Assembly (NCBI RefSeq): GCF_001589285.1
Contig: NZ_JEMA01000255.1
Location: 7,527 to 71,526 of the forward strand
DNA length: 64,000 nucleotides
DNA from: Sorangium cellulosum
GTDB taxonomy: Bacteria; Myxococcota_A; Polyangia; Polyangiales; Polyangiaceae
Direction: 5' to 3'
The notes under the pieces were generated by a model that was not told where the DNA came from, searched no databases, and saw only the letters and a program-made list of their open reading frames with translations. Below are positions 21,343 to 30,494 of this stretch, one piece after another. Every line of letters starts with the position of its first letter. Positions within the stretch are counted from its first letter, which is position 1. Both the position numbers and the translations under genes were made by a program.

Positions 21343-21851
21343 GTTTTCGCGTGCGCGGCAGGCCCGCGGCGCGGCTGTTGCCGACAAGGCCAAGGGAGAT
21401 ATTGATGCGATGCGTTGTGGATGCGTCTCCGGCGCGTCATGCGCGCGCTCCCGGCGTGTCGTGCGCGCGTTCTGGTGCGTCGTGCGCGCGTTCTGGTGCG
21501 TCGTGAGCGTTCCCGGGGTCTCCGGCGCACCGGGTCGACAGGCTTGCCGCGCGTCTCGCGGCGCCGTGCGCGCGTCTCACGGCGCCGTGCGTGCGTCTCG
21601 GCTCGGTGGTGCGTTGGCTCGACCGGGCCTGGGCGCCGCCCCGCCGTCGGCCTCCCGCGCGCCATCCGCTGTCGTGGAGCCGTCCATGCGGCGTCGTGCG
21701 CGCTTCCGGCTCCGCCGCGCGCCCCCCGCCGCCTGCCGTGCCGCCTTTCCGCCAGCGTTATCTCCTTCGGCACGCATCGTCAGCGACGGGATCTTGCCCA
21801 GCGCAGGTGCCGCTTTCCCCTCATTGACGCCCCCTCGTAGCCTCTCCTCCC
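21343..21851. repeat. Intergenic DNA with decayed 21-bp tandem repeats
   Basis: Two adjoining families are visible. Family A: GTCGTGCGCGCGTTCTGGTG plus C at 21458-21478 and again exactly at 21479-21499, flanked by diverged copies from 21437 and at 21500. Family B: GCGCGTCTCGCGGCGCCGTG plus C at 21549-21569, a one-base variant at 21570-21590, then a third, diverged copy from 21591. Being multiples of three, they keep 7-residue Arg-rich frames open, but I see no gene. The right end presumably holds the promoter for the gene at 21852. Confidence 0.65.
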
Positions 21852-22835
21852 ATGGCCACTTCCAAGACCAAGAAGCCCGCGCCGGCGACCTCGCCGGCCG
21901 AGGTACCGACCCTCTCCTCCACCACCGTCACCCTCGACGCGCTCGCGCGGGAGCTCGGCCCCGCGGACGGCGCGTTCGCCGCGCGCACCTACGCGGGCAT
22001 CCCCGAGGAGGACCTCGTCGCCGAGGGCACGCGCATCGATTCGCAGAGCCTCATCGATGACGTCCCGAACTTCGTCGCCTCCGCGCGGCGGATCCTGGGC
22101 TCGCTGTCCGAGGCGCAGCGCGGCAAGCTGCGCATGCCCGAGGCGCTCTTGCCGCTGCTCGTCGCCGAGGCGGGCAGGCTGCAGGCGATGAAGCGGTCGC
22201 ACGACGCGGCGGCGGCCGAGGTCGCCGGCGCGCGGGCCGCGCTCGAGGTGCAGGGGCGCAGCGCGATGCGCGAGGGAATCGGCGAGCGCGATCTTTGCTA
22301 CGACGGCCTGCGCAACGCGCTCGGCGCGCGCCGCATGGCGCGGGTCGACGCCATCGTGGGGCGTGCGGACTCCCCCGAGAGCCTCGCCAGGGGCCTCGAG
22401 GCGCTGGCGAGCTTCATCGAGGAGACCGGGCGCGCCGATCCGGTGCAGGACGCGCAGCTCCTCGAGGACTACGGCGTCGGCGCTTCGTGCGCGGCCGCGC
22501 TCCGGGCCACGGCGCAGCGGGTGCGCGGGATCGCCAGCGTCCAGGTCGCCGCAGGGCGCCGGGTGACGCAGCGCGCGCTCGATCTGCAGGACGGGCGGGT
22601 CGCGATCGTGATCGAGAAGATCCTCCGCGCCTTCAGGGCGGCGCGCCGGGTCGACGGGACCATCCTGGTCCCCGAACTGAACAAGGCGGCGTGGATGTTC
22701 GAGGCCCGCTCCGGCGGCTCGGGCAAGAAGGCCCAGCCCGGCGGAGCGAAACCCCCGCCTGCCGGAGGCGGCGCGCAGGGCGGCGCGCCCACGGCGGAGG
22801 AAGAGATGACGCCGATCCTCGGCGCCGATCTGTGA
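21852..22835 (+). CDS. Hypothetical protein, unrecognised
   Basis: Encodes 327 aa. It starts with a Lys/Ala/Pro-rich unstructured head (MATSKTKKPAPATSPAEVPT) and ends with a Gly/Pro-rich tail from about residue 285. The centre (about 25-280) is predicted mainly helical, for example VPNFVASARRILGSLSEAQ, RLQAMKRSHDAAAAEVAGAR, and LARGLEALASFIEETGR. No signal peptide, transmembrane segment or catalytic motif is seen. Codon usage is native. It stands alone on the plus strand, convergent with crcB. A structural or adaptor role cannot be excluded. Confidence 0.65.
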   Translation: MATSKTKKPAPATSPAEVPTLSSTTVTLDALARELGPADGAFAARTYAGIPEEDLVAEGTRIDSQSLIDDVPNFVASARRILGSLSEAQRGKLRMPEALLPLLVAEAGRLQAMKRSHDAAAAEVAGARAALEVQGRSAMREGIGERDLCYDGLRNALGARRMARVDAIVGRADSPESLARGLEALASFIEETGRADPVQDAQLLEDYGVGASCAAALRATAQRVRGIASVQVAAGRRVTQRALDLQDGRVAIVIEKILRAFRAARRVDGTILVPELNKAAWMFEARSGGSGKKAQPGGAKPPPAGGGAQGGAPTAEEEMTPILGADL

Positions 22836-22854
22836 TCCTCGTCCCCCGGATCAT

Positions 22855-22872
22855 GCGCGGCGCATGCCGCGC
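22855..22872. terminator. Hairpin between convergent genes
   Basis: GCGCGGC at 22855-22861 pairs perfectly with GCCGCGC at 22866-22872 across a GCAT loop, between the stops of the hypothetical gene (22835) and crcB (22923). It could serve both strands. No U-tract is present. Confidence 0.3.
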
Positions 22873-22922
22873 GCAGCGGTGGGCTGACCGCTTCGCGCGG
22901 CGGCCCGCCGGCCGCCGGCACG

Positions 22923-23306
22923 CTAGCTCGCGACGAGCCGCCTCGCGACGATCATCCCGAGGGCGCCGGCGAGCAAGCAGCCGACCAGCGTGATCGTGAT
23001 GTTGGCGAGCCCCGCTGCCCACGACTTGTAGTGGATGAGCCTGAGCGTCTCGTTGTTGAAGCTCGAATAGGTGGTGAAGCCGCCCATGAGGCCAGTGCTC
23101 AGGCCGAGGCGGAGCGTCGGCGACAGGAGCTCTGTCGACTCGGCGAGCTCTCCGATGGCGCCGAGCAAGAACGACCCGAGCACGTTGACGGCGAGCGTGC
23201 CGTACGGGAAACCGGCGCCGAGGCGCTCCTGGCACCACGTCGAGAGCCCGTAGCGGGCGAGGGTGCCCGCCGCCCCACCGAGTCCGATCCAGAACCACCG
23301 ATCCAT
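22923..23306 (-). CDS. crcB: Fluoride channel CrcB/FluC
   Basis: Encodes 127 aa with four transmembrane helices, the normal Fluc size. Signatures: GGAAGTLARYGLS at the start, NVLGSFLLGAIGEL (the central Asn), and GLMGGFTTYSSFNNE, which matches the family's G-x-x-G-G-x-T-T-F-S-T-F region with Phe to Tyr. Dual-topology dimers export fluoride passively. The 88 bp upstream do not show a fluoride riboswitch pattern that I can recognise. It is divergent from the truncated AAA gene. Confidence 0.95.
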   Translation of the reverse strand: MDRWFWIGLGGAAGTLARYGLSTWCQERLGAGFPYGTLAVNVLGSFLLGAIGELAESTELLSPTLRLGLSTGLMGGFTTYSSFNNETLRLIHYKSWAAGLANITITLVGCLLAGALGMIVARRLVAS

Positions 23307-23394
23307 CGGCCCATCTTACCGCGCAGGCCGCCACCGCCGCGCTCGTCGGCAGCTCCCTTGCGTCCTTCCCGCCTCTGGCCCAACGCTCGCCCAG

Positions 23395-24246
23395 GTGAAG
23401 CGCCGCTTCAACACGACCGGCCCCTGCCGCCCTGATCTGCACTACATGATCCCGGCCGACAGCCGGCTGCCCGAGGCTCCCGGCCTCGTCGAGCAGATGG
23501 GCTACTTCGTCGTCCACGCCCCCCGGCAGACCGGCAAGACCACGGCCCTGCGCGCCGTCGCCGAGCGGCTCACCGCCTCGGGCCGCCACGCCGCCGCCCT
23601 TTTCTCCTGCGAGGAGGGCAGCGCCGCCGGCGACGACTACGGCTCCGCCCAGCGCGCCGTCCTGCGCGAGCTCGCACGCGCGGCCCAGATCGCGCTGCCG
23701 CCCGAGCTCCAGCCGCCCCCGTTCTCGCTCGAGGGCGACGAGGGCCTCCTCTCCGCGGCCCTCACCGGCTGGGCGCGCGCGTGCCCGCGCCCGCTCGTCC
23801 TCATCTTCGACGAGATCGACTCCCTGCGCGGCCGGGGCCTGCTCAGCGTCCTGCGCCAGCTCCGCGCCGGCTTCCCCAGCCGTCCGGAGCATTTCCCCGC
23901 CTCGGTCATCCTGTGCGGGCTGCGCGACGTGCGCGACTACAAGGTCGCGAGCGGCGGCGACCCCGAGCGCCTCGGCACCGCGAGCCCGTTCAACATCAAG
24001 CTCGAGTCGCTCCGGCTCAGGGACTTCTCCGAGGAAGAGCTCCGCGCGCTCTACGCCCAGCACACCGAGGATACCGGCCAGGTCTTCCTCGATGAGGCGC
24101 TCGCCCGTGCGTTCGAGGTCACGGCCGGCCAGCCCTGGCTCGTCAACGCCCTCGGTCGCGAGATCGTCGAGAAGATGGCGGTCCCGCCCAGCGAGCCCAT
24201 CACCGCGCCGCCGCCCGGCCGCGACCCTACTCCGCCGCCTTCCTGA
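23395..24246 (+). pseudogene. 3'-truncated AAA-family ATPase
   Basis: A GTG at 23395 opens VKRRFNTTGPCRPDLHYMIP, the characteristic N-terminus of an AAA-like ATPase family. Walker A APRQTGKTT (about residues 45-53) and Walker B PLVLIFDEIDSLRG are intact, as is FPASVILCGLRDVRDYK. Homologues I recall are about 500 aa and continue after E-P-I-T-A with a helical linker and a PD-(D/E)XK-like nuclease module. Here the frame ends 12 residues after S-E-P-I-T-A in a Pro-rich tail antisense to the last codons of the MlaF-like gene. The second half seems deleted, with the junction near 24205. It may still make a 283-aa ATPase. Confidence 0.65.
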
Positions 24247-25177
24247 ACTCGATGACCTGGCCGCCGTCGCCCTTGCCGCTGTCCGCCAGCGCCGGCCGGT
24301 TCACCCGCGAGATATGATCCGGCGCCACGCCGGCCGCCGCGATGAACTGGCGCGCCTGCTCGTTGTCGCCCGAGGCCAGCTCGTCCGGCGTCCCCGACGC
24401 CACGACCCGCCCCTGGATCACGAGGAACGCCTGGTGCGCGATGCGGAACGTGCTCGCCATATCGTGCGAGATGACCACGCTCGTCACCTTGTAACGCGCC
24501 CGCGTCTCCTCGATCAGGTCGTCGACCATCCGGCTCGTCAGCGGATCGAGCCCGCTGGTCGGCTCGTCGTAGATGAGGATCTCGGGCTCGAGCATCAGCG
24601 CGCGCGCCAGCCCCACGCGCTTGCGCTGCCCGCCCGACAGCTCCGAGGGCATCCGGTCCTCCTTGTTCTCGAGGCCGAGCGAGTTCAGCATGCCCACGAC
24701 CTTGTCGCGGACGTCCTTCTTCGACATGTGCTTCCGGTGCTCGCGCAGCGGGAACGCCACGTTGTCGAAGATCGTGAGCGAGTCGAGCAGCGCCGCGTAC
24801 TGGAACACCATGCCGAACCGCTGGCGCATCCGGTTCATCTCGTAGTCGTCCAGCGCGCCCATATCGACGCCGTCGACCCAGATGTGCCCGCTGCTCGGCC
24901 GCTCGAGCCCGATGAGCAGCCGCAGCAGCGTCGTCTTTCCCGCGCCCGATCCGCCGATGATCACCGCCGTCTCGGTCCGCCGGAGGTGCATGGTGATCCC
25001 GTGCAGCACCTTCGTCGGCCCGAACGATTTCTTGATGTCGTCGACGAAGAGGTGGTCCTCCGGCAGCCAGCCCGGGGGCATCTCGCGCGCCTGCTGCGCG
25101 CCCCCCGGCGCGGCCTCGGTCCCGTTCCCGGGAGGCCGCCCGTTCCGGGGGGGCTGGCTGGGCGGCCTTCTCGACAT
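24227..25177 (-). CDS. MlaF-like ABC transporter ATP-binding protein
   Basis: Encodes 316 aa. About 35 Pro/Gly-rich residues precede a standard ABC ATPase: Walker A GGSGAGKTT, Q-loop MVFQYAALLDSLT, signature LSGGQRKRVGLARAL, Walker B ILIYDEPTSGLDP and H-loop VISHDMAST. The AALLDSLTIFDNVAFPLREH stretch and an extended C-terminus are typical of MlaF/Ttg2A/Mkl ATPases, which drive phospholipid or sterol transport with MlaE permeases and MCE proteins. No mlaE or mlaD partner is adjacent, so the partner must be elsewhere. Its 3' end overlaps the truncated AAA gene by 20 bp in convergent orientation. Confidence 0.88.
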   Translation of the reverse strand: MSRRPPSQPPRNGRPPGNGTEAAPGGAQQAREMPPGWLPEDHLFVDDIKKSFGPTKVLHGITMHLRRTETAVIIGGSGAGKTTLLRLLIGLERPSSGHIWVDGVDMGALDDYEMNRMRQRFGMVFQYAALLDSLTIFDNVAFPLREHRKHMSKKDVRDKVVGMLNSLGLENKEDRMPSELSGGQRKRVGLARALMLEPEILIYDEPTSGLDPLTSRMVDDLIEETRARYKVTSVVISHDMASTFRIAHQAFLVIQGRVVASGTPDELASGDNEQARQFIAAAGVAPDHISRVNRPALADSGKGDGGQVIEFRKAAE

Positions 25178-25289
25178 CGGCGCGTCACGCTACCACGGAG
25201 GGGGCCCCCGCAGGACGGCGATCGCCTTGCATTGCCGTAAGGCGCAGCACGCGCTTGACGCGGCCGGGCGTGGGACGGAAACGTTGCTC

Positions 25290-25577
25290 ATGACCGACGA
25301 CATACTCAAGGCAGCCCTCGACACGGCCGAGGCCAAGATCGACAAGGACGGCTGGGCCGAGCTCCCCGAAGGGCGGCTGCTCACGCTCTACGTCGCCCAC
25401 GAAGGCGTGTCGCTCCCGGTGACCAAGATCGAGGCGGTCTCGAGCGTGGGCGGGCTCCTGAAGGCCCGCAGCACCAAGGGCGAGACGTTCGTGCTCGCGC
25501 TGAAGGACGTGTTCGCCATCGCCCTCGACGGCGGCGGCAAGGGAGCGCAGACCAGGAAGGCCGGCTTCCTGGGCTGA
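25290..25577 (+). CDS. Small hypothetical protein (95 aa)
   Basis: Starts at the ATG at 25290 (MTDDILKAALDTAEAKIDKD). A central strand-rich part reads RLLTLYVAHEGVSLPVTKIE, then LLKARSTKGETFVLALKDVF. The fold looks like a small beta-barrel with an N-terminal helix; no motif is recognised. The rest of the frame upstream is antisense to the ABC gene and is discarded. A CheR-like gene follows 18 bp downstream in the same direction, so the two are probably one operon and this protein could modulate a chemosensory-type pathway. Confidence 0.7.
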   Translation: MTDDILKAALDTAEAKIDKDGWAELPEGRLLTLYVAHEGVSLPVTKIEAVSSVGGLLKARSTKGETFVLALKDVFAIALDGGGKGAQTRKAGFLG

Positions 25578-25595
25578 TCGCGGCGTCACCTTCGT

Positions 25596-26429
25596 ATGGG
25601 CAGATCGCCGAGAGCGGGGGGAGGTCCTGGGGGGCGGGCCGCCGAGCGCGCCGTCGACCTGGCGCTCGCCGAGCTGCAGCGCCGGTTCGGCCTCGGCCGC
25701 AGCCTCGCCGCCCCCGGGTGGGTGCGCGAGCGGGTCCTCGCCGTCCTGAGCGGCGTCGCCGCGCGCCACGGCGTCTCCCCGCTCGCGGCCGCCGAGCGGC
25801 TGCACGACGACAGGGTGGCCTCCGAGGAGATCGTCAGCGCCCTCCGCGTGGGCGAGACGCGGTTCTACCGCGATCCCATCATCTGGGAGGCCATCGTCTC
25901 CTCGGTGCTGCCCAGGCTCCCGCCCGACCTCCCCATCGCCGGCCTCTCGGCCGGCTGCAGCACCGGCGAGGAGGCCTATACGCTGGGGATGATCCTCGCC
26001 AGCGCCGGCCGCCGCTTCAGCGTGCTCGGGGTCGACCGCGCCCCGGCGGCGATCGAGGCGGCGCGCGAGGCCGTCTACTCCCCGGAAGCCGCCGAGCAGC
26101 TCCCCCCGGCTCTGCTTCAGCGGTACTGTGAGCAGAAGGGCGGAGCGCTGCACGTCTGCCAGAAGCTCCGCGACGTCGTATCCTTCGAGGTCTGCGACCT
26201 GGTGCACGCCGTACCGAGCGGCGGTTTCCAGATCATCTTCTTCAAGAACGTGCTCCTGTATCTCGCTGAGCCGGCCGGCGACGCGGTGGCCCGCCGCCTC
26301 GCGGCCGAGCTCAGCCCGGGTGGGCTGCTCTTCTCGGCCGCGAGCGAGGCGCCGCGGCTCTGCAGCGCCGGCCTCACCTCGGTCAGGGTGAACGCTCACG
26401 TCACCGCCTTCCGCGCCCCGGGCTCCTGA
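25596..26429 (+). CDS. CheR-family protein methyltransferase
   Basis: Encodes 277 aa. The SAM-binding core is GLSAGCSTGEEAYTLGM, preceded by SALRVGETRFYRDPIIWEAI, and VLGVDRAPAAIEAAREAVYS follows as in CheR. The usual C-R-N-V-L-I-Y-F is altered here to F-K-N-V-L-L-Y-L. The family methylates glutamates of chemoreceptors. No chemoreceptor, CheA or CheB gene is near, so the target is unknown. The N-terminal helical domain is shortened and Arg/Gly-rich. glnD follows 19 bp later in the same direction. Confidence 0.87.
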   Translation: MGRSPRAGGGPGGRAAERAVDLALAELQRRFGLGRSLAAPGWVRERVLAVLSGVAARHGVSPLAAAERLHDDRVASEEIVSALRVGETRFYRDPIIWEAIVSSVLPRLPPDLPIAGLSAGCSTGEEAYTLGMILASAGRRFSVLGVDRAPAAIEAAREAVYSPEAAEQLPPALLQRYCEQKGGALHVCQKLRDVVSFEVCDLVHAVPSGGFQIIFFKNVLLYLAEPAGDAVARRLAAELSPGGLLFSAASEAPRLCSAGLTSVRVNAHVTAFRAPGS

Positions 26430-26448
26430 GAGAGCTACACCACATCGA

Positions 26449-29310
26449 ATGAGCTTCGACCTCTCCCCCACGTCCAGGCCCAGCGGGCTCGCCGAGCTCC
26501 GCGCCGCCTACGCGCGCGAACGCGCGGGGCTCGACCGCACCGTGCCGAGCGGCCCCACGCCCGCCGCGGATGCCTCCGCGCTCGGGGTCGCGCTCGGACG
26601 GCGCCACGCGAAGCTGCTCGACGACCTCCTGGTCCGCCTCTTCCACCTGCTGCGCGAGTCCGGCACGCCGGGCCGCGCCGCGTGGGATTCGGTCGCGATC
26701 GCCGGGGTCGGCGGCTACGGTCGCGGCTCCGTCGCGCTGCGGAGCGATCTCGACGTGCGCATCCTCGCCCGCGACGCCCAGCGCGCCGGCGCCATCGCGG
26801 ACGCGCTGCTCTACCCGCTCTGGGACATGGGGGTCACCGTGGGGCACCAGGTCGTCACCATCGACGACCTCGTCGAGGGCGCGCGCGAGGATCTGCCCAC
26901 CGCGACGAGCCTGCTCGACTGGCGGCACGTCGTCGGCGACGCGTCGCTGTCCGAGTCGCTCTGGCAGCGCGCCGCGATGGGCATCTTCGCGCACTCGGAG
27001 CTGCCCCGCTTCATCGAGCGGCTCGGCAAGGAGATCTCGCAGCGCCACGAGCGCTTCGGCGGCTCGGTCTACCTGCTCGAGCCCGACGTGAAGAACGGCG
27101 CGGGCGGCCTGCGCGATCTCGACGTCGCCCGCTGGGCGGCGAAGGCGCGCTACGGCGTCGGCGAGTTTGACGCGCTGGTCCGCTTCGGCGCGCTCGTCGC
27201 CCGCGAGGCCGAGGAGATCCGCGGCGCCGCGGAGATGCTCTGGCGCATCCGCAACCTCCTCCACGCCCACTCCGGGCGGCGGACCGACCGGCTCACGTTC
27301 GACGAGCAGGAGCTGTGCGCGGGCGCGCTCGGCTACAGCAAGGGCGCGGGGCCTGCCGGCGACGGCCAGAAGGCCGCGCCGTCTCCCGACGAGCCCGCCG
27401 TGTCGCCCGAGGCGATCGAGCGCATGATGAGCGACTACTACAGGAGCGCGCGGACCATCTCGCGCGCCCTGGACGTCATCGTCTCGCGCGCCACGCCGAC
27501 GCTGACGCGGCGCCGCCGCCGCGACGAGGATCTCGGCCGCGGCGTCCGCCTCTTCGACGGCTGCATCACGATGAGCGATCCGGATCTGCTCCAGACCGAC
27601 CCGGCCATCGCGCTGCGGCTCGTGTCCGAGGCCGTCGAGCGCGGCGTCCCGCTCCTGCCCTACGCCCGCGGGGCGATCGTCCGCGCCGCCGGCGATCCGG
27701 CGTTCTGCGCGGCGCTCCGCGAGAGCCCCGAGGCCGCCGAGCGGTTCCGGACCCTCGTCGCCACGTGCAAGGAGACGTCGCTCCAGAGCGGCTCGGTCGT
27801 GCGTGAGCTGCACGACCTCGGCCTCCTGCTCGCGATGATCCCCGAGTTCTTGCCGGTCGTCGGGCGCGTCCACCACGACGTCTACCACGTGTACACGGTC
27901 GACGTGCACTCGGTGGCCGCTGTCGATCGGCTCGCGGCGCTCGTGCGCGGCGAGCTCGCGGGCGAGTTCGGCCTCCCGTGCCGGCTCGCCGCCGAGGCGA
28001 CGCGGCCGACGATGCTGTTCTTCGCCACGCTCCTGCACGACGTGGGCAAGGCGATCGGCGGCACCGATCACAGCCGGCGCGGCGCCGAGATGGCGAGGAA
28101 GATCCTGGAGCGGCTCGGCTTCCCTCCGGAGGACATCGACGAGGCGTGCCACCTCATCCTGAAGCACCTCGTCATGTACCTCATCGCGACGCGGCGCGAT
28201 CTCGACGACCCCGCGACGATCTCGGAGTTCTGCCAGGAGGTGCACGGCCGCGAGGGGCTGCGCGACCTCTACCTGCTCACGGTCGCCGATCTGTCGACCA
28301 CGAGCCCCACGTCGATGACGTCGTGGAAGGCGCGGATGCTCGACGAGCTGTACCTCTCGGCCGACGCGGCCCTGCGCGGCGCGCGCGAGGACGGCGGGCC
28401 GCTCGGCGTCGACGATCAGCGCATGGCCCGCGCCATCAGCGACACGGTGGGCGCCCTCGAGGACATGCCGGCCGCGAGCGAGGCGGAGCGGCGCGCGCAG
28501 CGAGACTTCCTCGCCCGCTACCTCGCGTCGATGCCCGAGCGCTACCTCCTCGCGAACAGCCCGGTCGCGATCGCCGCGCACGCCGAGCTCGCGCGGCAGC
28601 AGCAGGGCGACGGCAACAGCGTCTCGGTCGCGCTCGTGCCGTCGCGGCACCCGGAGGCCGCGGAGCTCTGCGTTGTCGCGCCGGATCGCCCCGGCCTGCT
28701 CGCGGCGATCACGGCGGCGCTCGCCGCCTCGCGCCTCGAGGTCCACGCCGCGCAGATCCACTCGCGCGCGTGCGACGACCAGGGCCTCGACGACGGCGGC
28801 GCGATCCGCGCGCGGGCGAGATCGTCCCCGCCGGCGGGCGTGCGCCTCCAGGCGGTCGACCTGTTCTGGGTGCGCGACCGCGGCGAGGGGGTAGGGGGCG
28901 TGGCCCGCGCGATCCCGAAGCTCATGGCCGACATCCAGGCGGCGCTCACGGGCCAGATCTCCGGCGCGGAGCTCGCGAAGAAGCGGCGGGGCGGCGCGCT
29001 GCGCGAGCGCCCGACGCCCAAGGTCCGGACGCAGATATCCATCGACGACCGCGCCTCCCACCACACGGTGATCGAGGTCCTCACGCGCGATCGCCCCGGC
29101 CTCCTGTTCGCGGTCTCGGACGCGCTCTACCAGCTCGGCCTCTCGATCTCGGTCGCCAAGATCAACACGGAGGGGACGCGCGTGGCCGACGTGTTCTATG
29201 TGAGCGAGGCGGACGGGACGAAGATCTCGAACGGCAAGCGGATGCAAGAGGTCGAGGAGCGGCTCCATGCGGTGCTCCAGGGCCTGGACGGCGAAGGGAG
29301 TGTCGTATGA
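26449..29310 (+). CDS. glnD: [Protein-PII] uridylyltransferase / uridylyl-removing enzyme
   Basis: Encodes 953 aa, matching GlnD. The nucleotidyltransferase motif is GVGGYGRGSVALRSDLDVRI (about residues 85-104). The HD hydrolase domain shows LLHDVGKAIGGTDHSRRGA near 525. Two ACT domains near the C-terminus start with VVAPDRPGLLAAITAAL and VLTRDRPGLLFAVSDAL. The enzyme uridylylates PII at low nitrogen and deuridylylates it when glutamine binds the ACT domains. glnB and glnK are not in the window. An Ala/Pro-rich insert near 300 breaks the first domain. Its stop overlaps the next ATG. Confidence 0.96.
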   Translation: MSFDLSPTSRPSGLAELRAAYARERAGLDRTVPSGPTPAADASALGVALGRRHAKLLDDLLVRLFHLLRESGTPGRAAWDSVAIAGVGGYGRGSVALRSDLDVRILARDAQRAGAIADALLYPLWDMGVTVGHQVVTIDDLVEGAREDLPTATSLLDWRHVVGDASLSESLWQRAAMGIFAHSELPRFIERLGKEISQRHERFGGSVYLLEPDVKNGAGGLRDLDVARWAAKARYGVGEFDALVRFGALVAREAEEIRGAAEMLWRIRNLLHAHSGRRTDRLTFDEQELCAGALGYSKGAGPAGDGQKAAPSPDEPAVSPEAIERMMSDYYRSARTISRALDVIVSRATPTLTRRRRRDEDLGRGVRLFDGCITMSDPDLLQTDPAIALRLVSEAVERGVPLLPYARGAIVRAAGDPAFCAALRESPEAAERFRTLVATCKETSLQSGSVVRELHDLGLLLAMIPEFLPVVGRVHHDVYHVYTVDVHSVAAVDRLAALVRGELAGEFGLPCRLAAEATRPTMLFFATLLHDVGKAIGGTDHSRRGAEMARKILERLGFPPEDIDEACHLILKHLVMYLIATRRDLDDPATISEFCQEVHGREGLRDLYLLTVADLSTTSPTSMTSWKARMLDELYLSADAALRGAREDGGPLGVDDQRMARAISDTVGALEDMPAASEAERRAQRDFLARYLASMPERYLLANSPVAIAAHAELARQQQGDGNSVSVALVPSRHPEAAELCVVAPDRPGLLAAITAALAASRLEVHAAQIHSRACDDQGLDDGGAIRARARSSPPAGVRLQAVDLFWVRDRGEGVGGVARAIPKLMADIQAALTGQISGAELAKKRRGGALRERPTPKVRTQISIDDRASHHTVIEVLTRDRPGLLFAVSDALYQLGLSISVAKINTEGTRVADVFYVSEADGTKISNGKRMQEVEERLHAVLQGLDGEGSVV

Positions 29311-30362
29311 ACGAGAGGTGGTTGTCGCGCGCGGCGTGGGCGAGGCCCGCCGCTCATCGGGTGGTTGTGGCGGCGGCGGTCGCGGCGGTCGCGGCGTGCG
29401 TCACAGCGTGCGGTGGAGCGCAGGAGCCCCCGCGCGAGCAGCTCTTCGCCGATCCGCCCGAGGGCAGCGACGCGGCGACGTCGAAGGGCGCGTCGTCCAC
29501 GGCGCTGGATCGGGGCGTCGCGTACATCAAGAACGAGCGGTACGAGGAGGCGAAGCAGCACCTCCTCCAGGCGATCGAGCACGAGCCTGGCAGCGCCGAG
29601 GCGCACTACTACCTCGGGCTCGCGCGCGAGAAGACGAACGACCGCGCCGGCGCCGAGGCGTCGTACAAGAAGGCGCTGGCGAGCGACCCGAAGCTAGAGG
29701 CCGCCTCGCTGAACCTGGCGGCGCTCTACCTGGACGAGCCGCCGCGCCCCGACGAGGCGATCGCGGTGCTCACGAAGGCGATCGAACAGACGCCGGACCG
29801 GGCCGCGCTCCACCAGAACCTCGGCTACGCGTACGGCCTGAAGAAGGACGTCGCGAACGCGAGCAAGCACTACGAGGCGGCGCTCAAGGCCGAGGACACA
29901 GCGGCCACGCGCTTCGCGTACGGCGCCATGCTGTTCGAGGCGAAGGAGCTCGACCGGGCTGCCGCGGAGCTCAAAAGGGCGCTCGCCGCGACCGGTGACG
30001 ACGTGGCGACGATCGCCACGATCGGGCGGATGCTCGGGCCGGCGAAGGCGTACGCGGACTGCGTGGCGGCCTTCGACCGCGCCATCAAGCTGAAGCCGGA
30101 GGCCGAGTTCCACGTGCGCCGCGGGACGTGCCGCCACGAGCTCGGCGACGAGCCGGGGGCGCGCGCGGACTACCAGGCGGCGATCAAGGTGGAGCCGCGG
30201 TTCGCGGCCGCGCACTACTACCTCGGCCTGTCGTTCCTGGCCGACCGCAAGCCGCAGAGCGCGCTCGCGGCGCTCACCGAGGCCGGGAAGCACGGCGGCG
30301 ACACCGAGATCGGCAAGCGCGCCCGCGCCAAGGTGAAGGAGCTCAGCGCCAGGCTCAAGTGA
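29307..30362 (+). CDS. TPR-repeat lipoprotein
   Basis: Encodes 351 aa, starting at the ATG that overlaps the glnD stop. The signal sequence (VVVAAAVAAVAACVTAC) places the lipid Cys near residue 35. Seven or so TPR units follow from about residue 65: YIKNERYEEAKQHLLQAIEH, AHYYLGLAREKTNDRAGAEA, LHQNLGYAYGLKKDVANASK, and FHVRRGTCRHELGDEPGARA. A periplasmic or outer-membrane scaffold such as those assembling pilus or gliding machinery is plausible. Coupling to glnD is by position only; no functional link is evident. Confidence 0.88.
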   Translation: MNERWLSRAAWARPAAHRVVVAAAVAAVAACVTACGGAQEPPREQLFADPPEGSDAATSKGASSTALDRGVAYIKNERYEEAKQHLLQAIEHEPGSAEAHYYLGLAREKTNDRAGAEASYKKALASDPKLEAASLNLAALYLDEPPRPDEAIAVLTKAIEQTPDRAALHQNLGYAYGLKKDVANASKHYEAALKAEDTAATRFAYGAMLFEAKELDRAAAELKRALAATGDDVATIATIGRMLGPAKAYADCVAAFDRAIKLKPEAEFHVRRGTCRHELGDEPGARADYQAAIKVEPRFAAAHYYLGLSFLADRKPQSALAALTEAGKHGGDTEIGKRARAKVKELSARLK

Positions 30363-30494
30363 CGCCGTCGCGCGGCGGCCGCGCGCCGGAGCGCCGCGCC
30401 CGGGCCAGCAGCGGGCGCCGCGCCAGCGTGCGGCATCGATCGAGCGCATCGCGCGCAGCCGGCGCCGGGCAGGCGCCCGCCCGCGCGCGGAGGC

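Noticed and set aside
23307-23394. Fluoride riboswitch before crcB
   Set aside because: The short upstream region lacks the recognisable pseudoknot core sequence.
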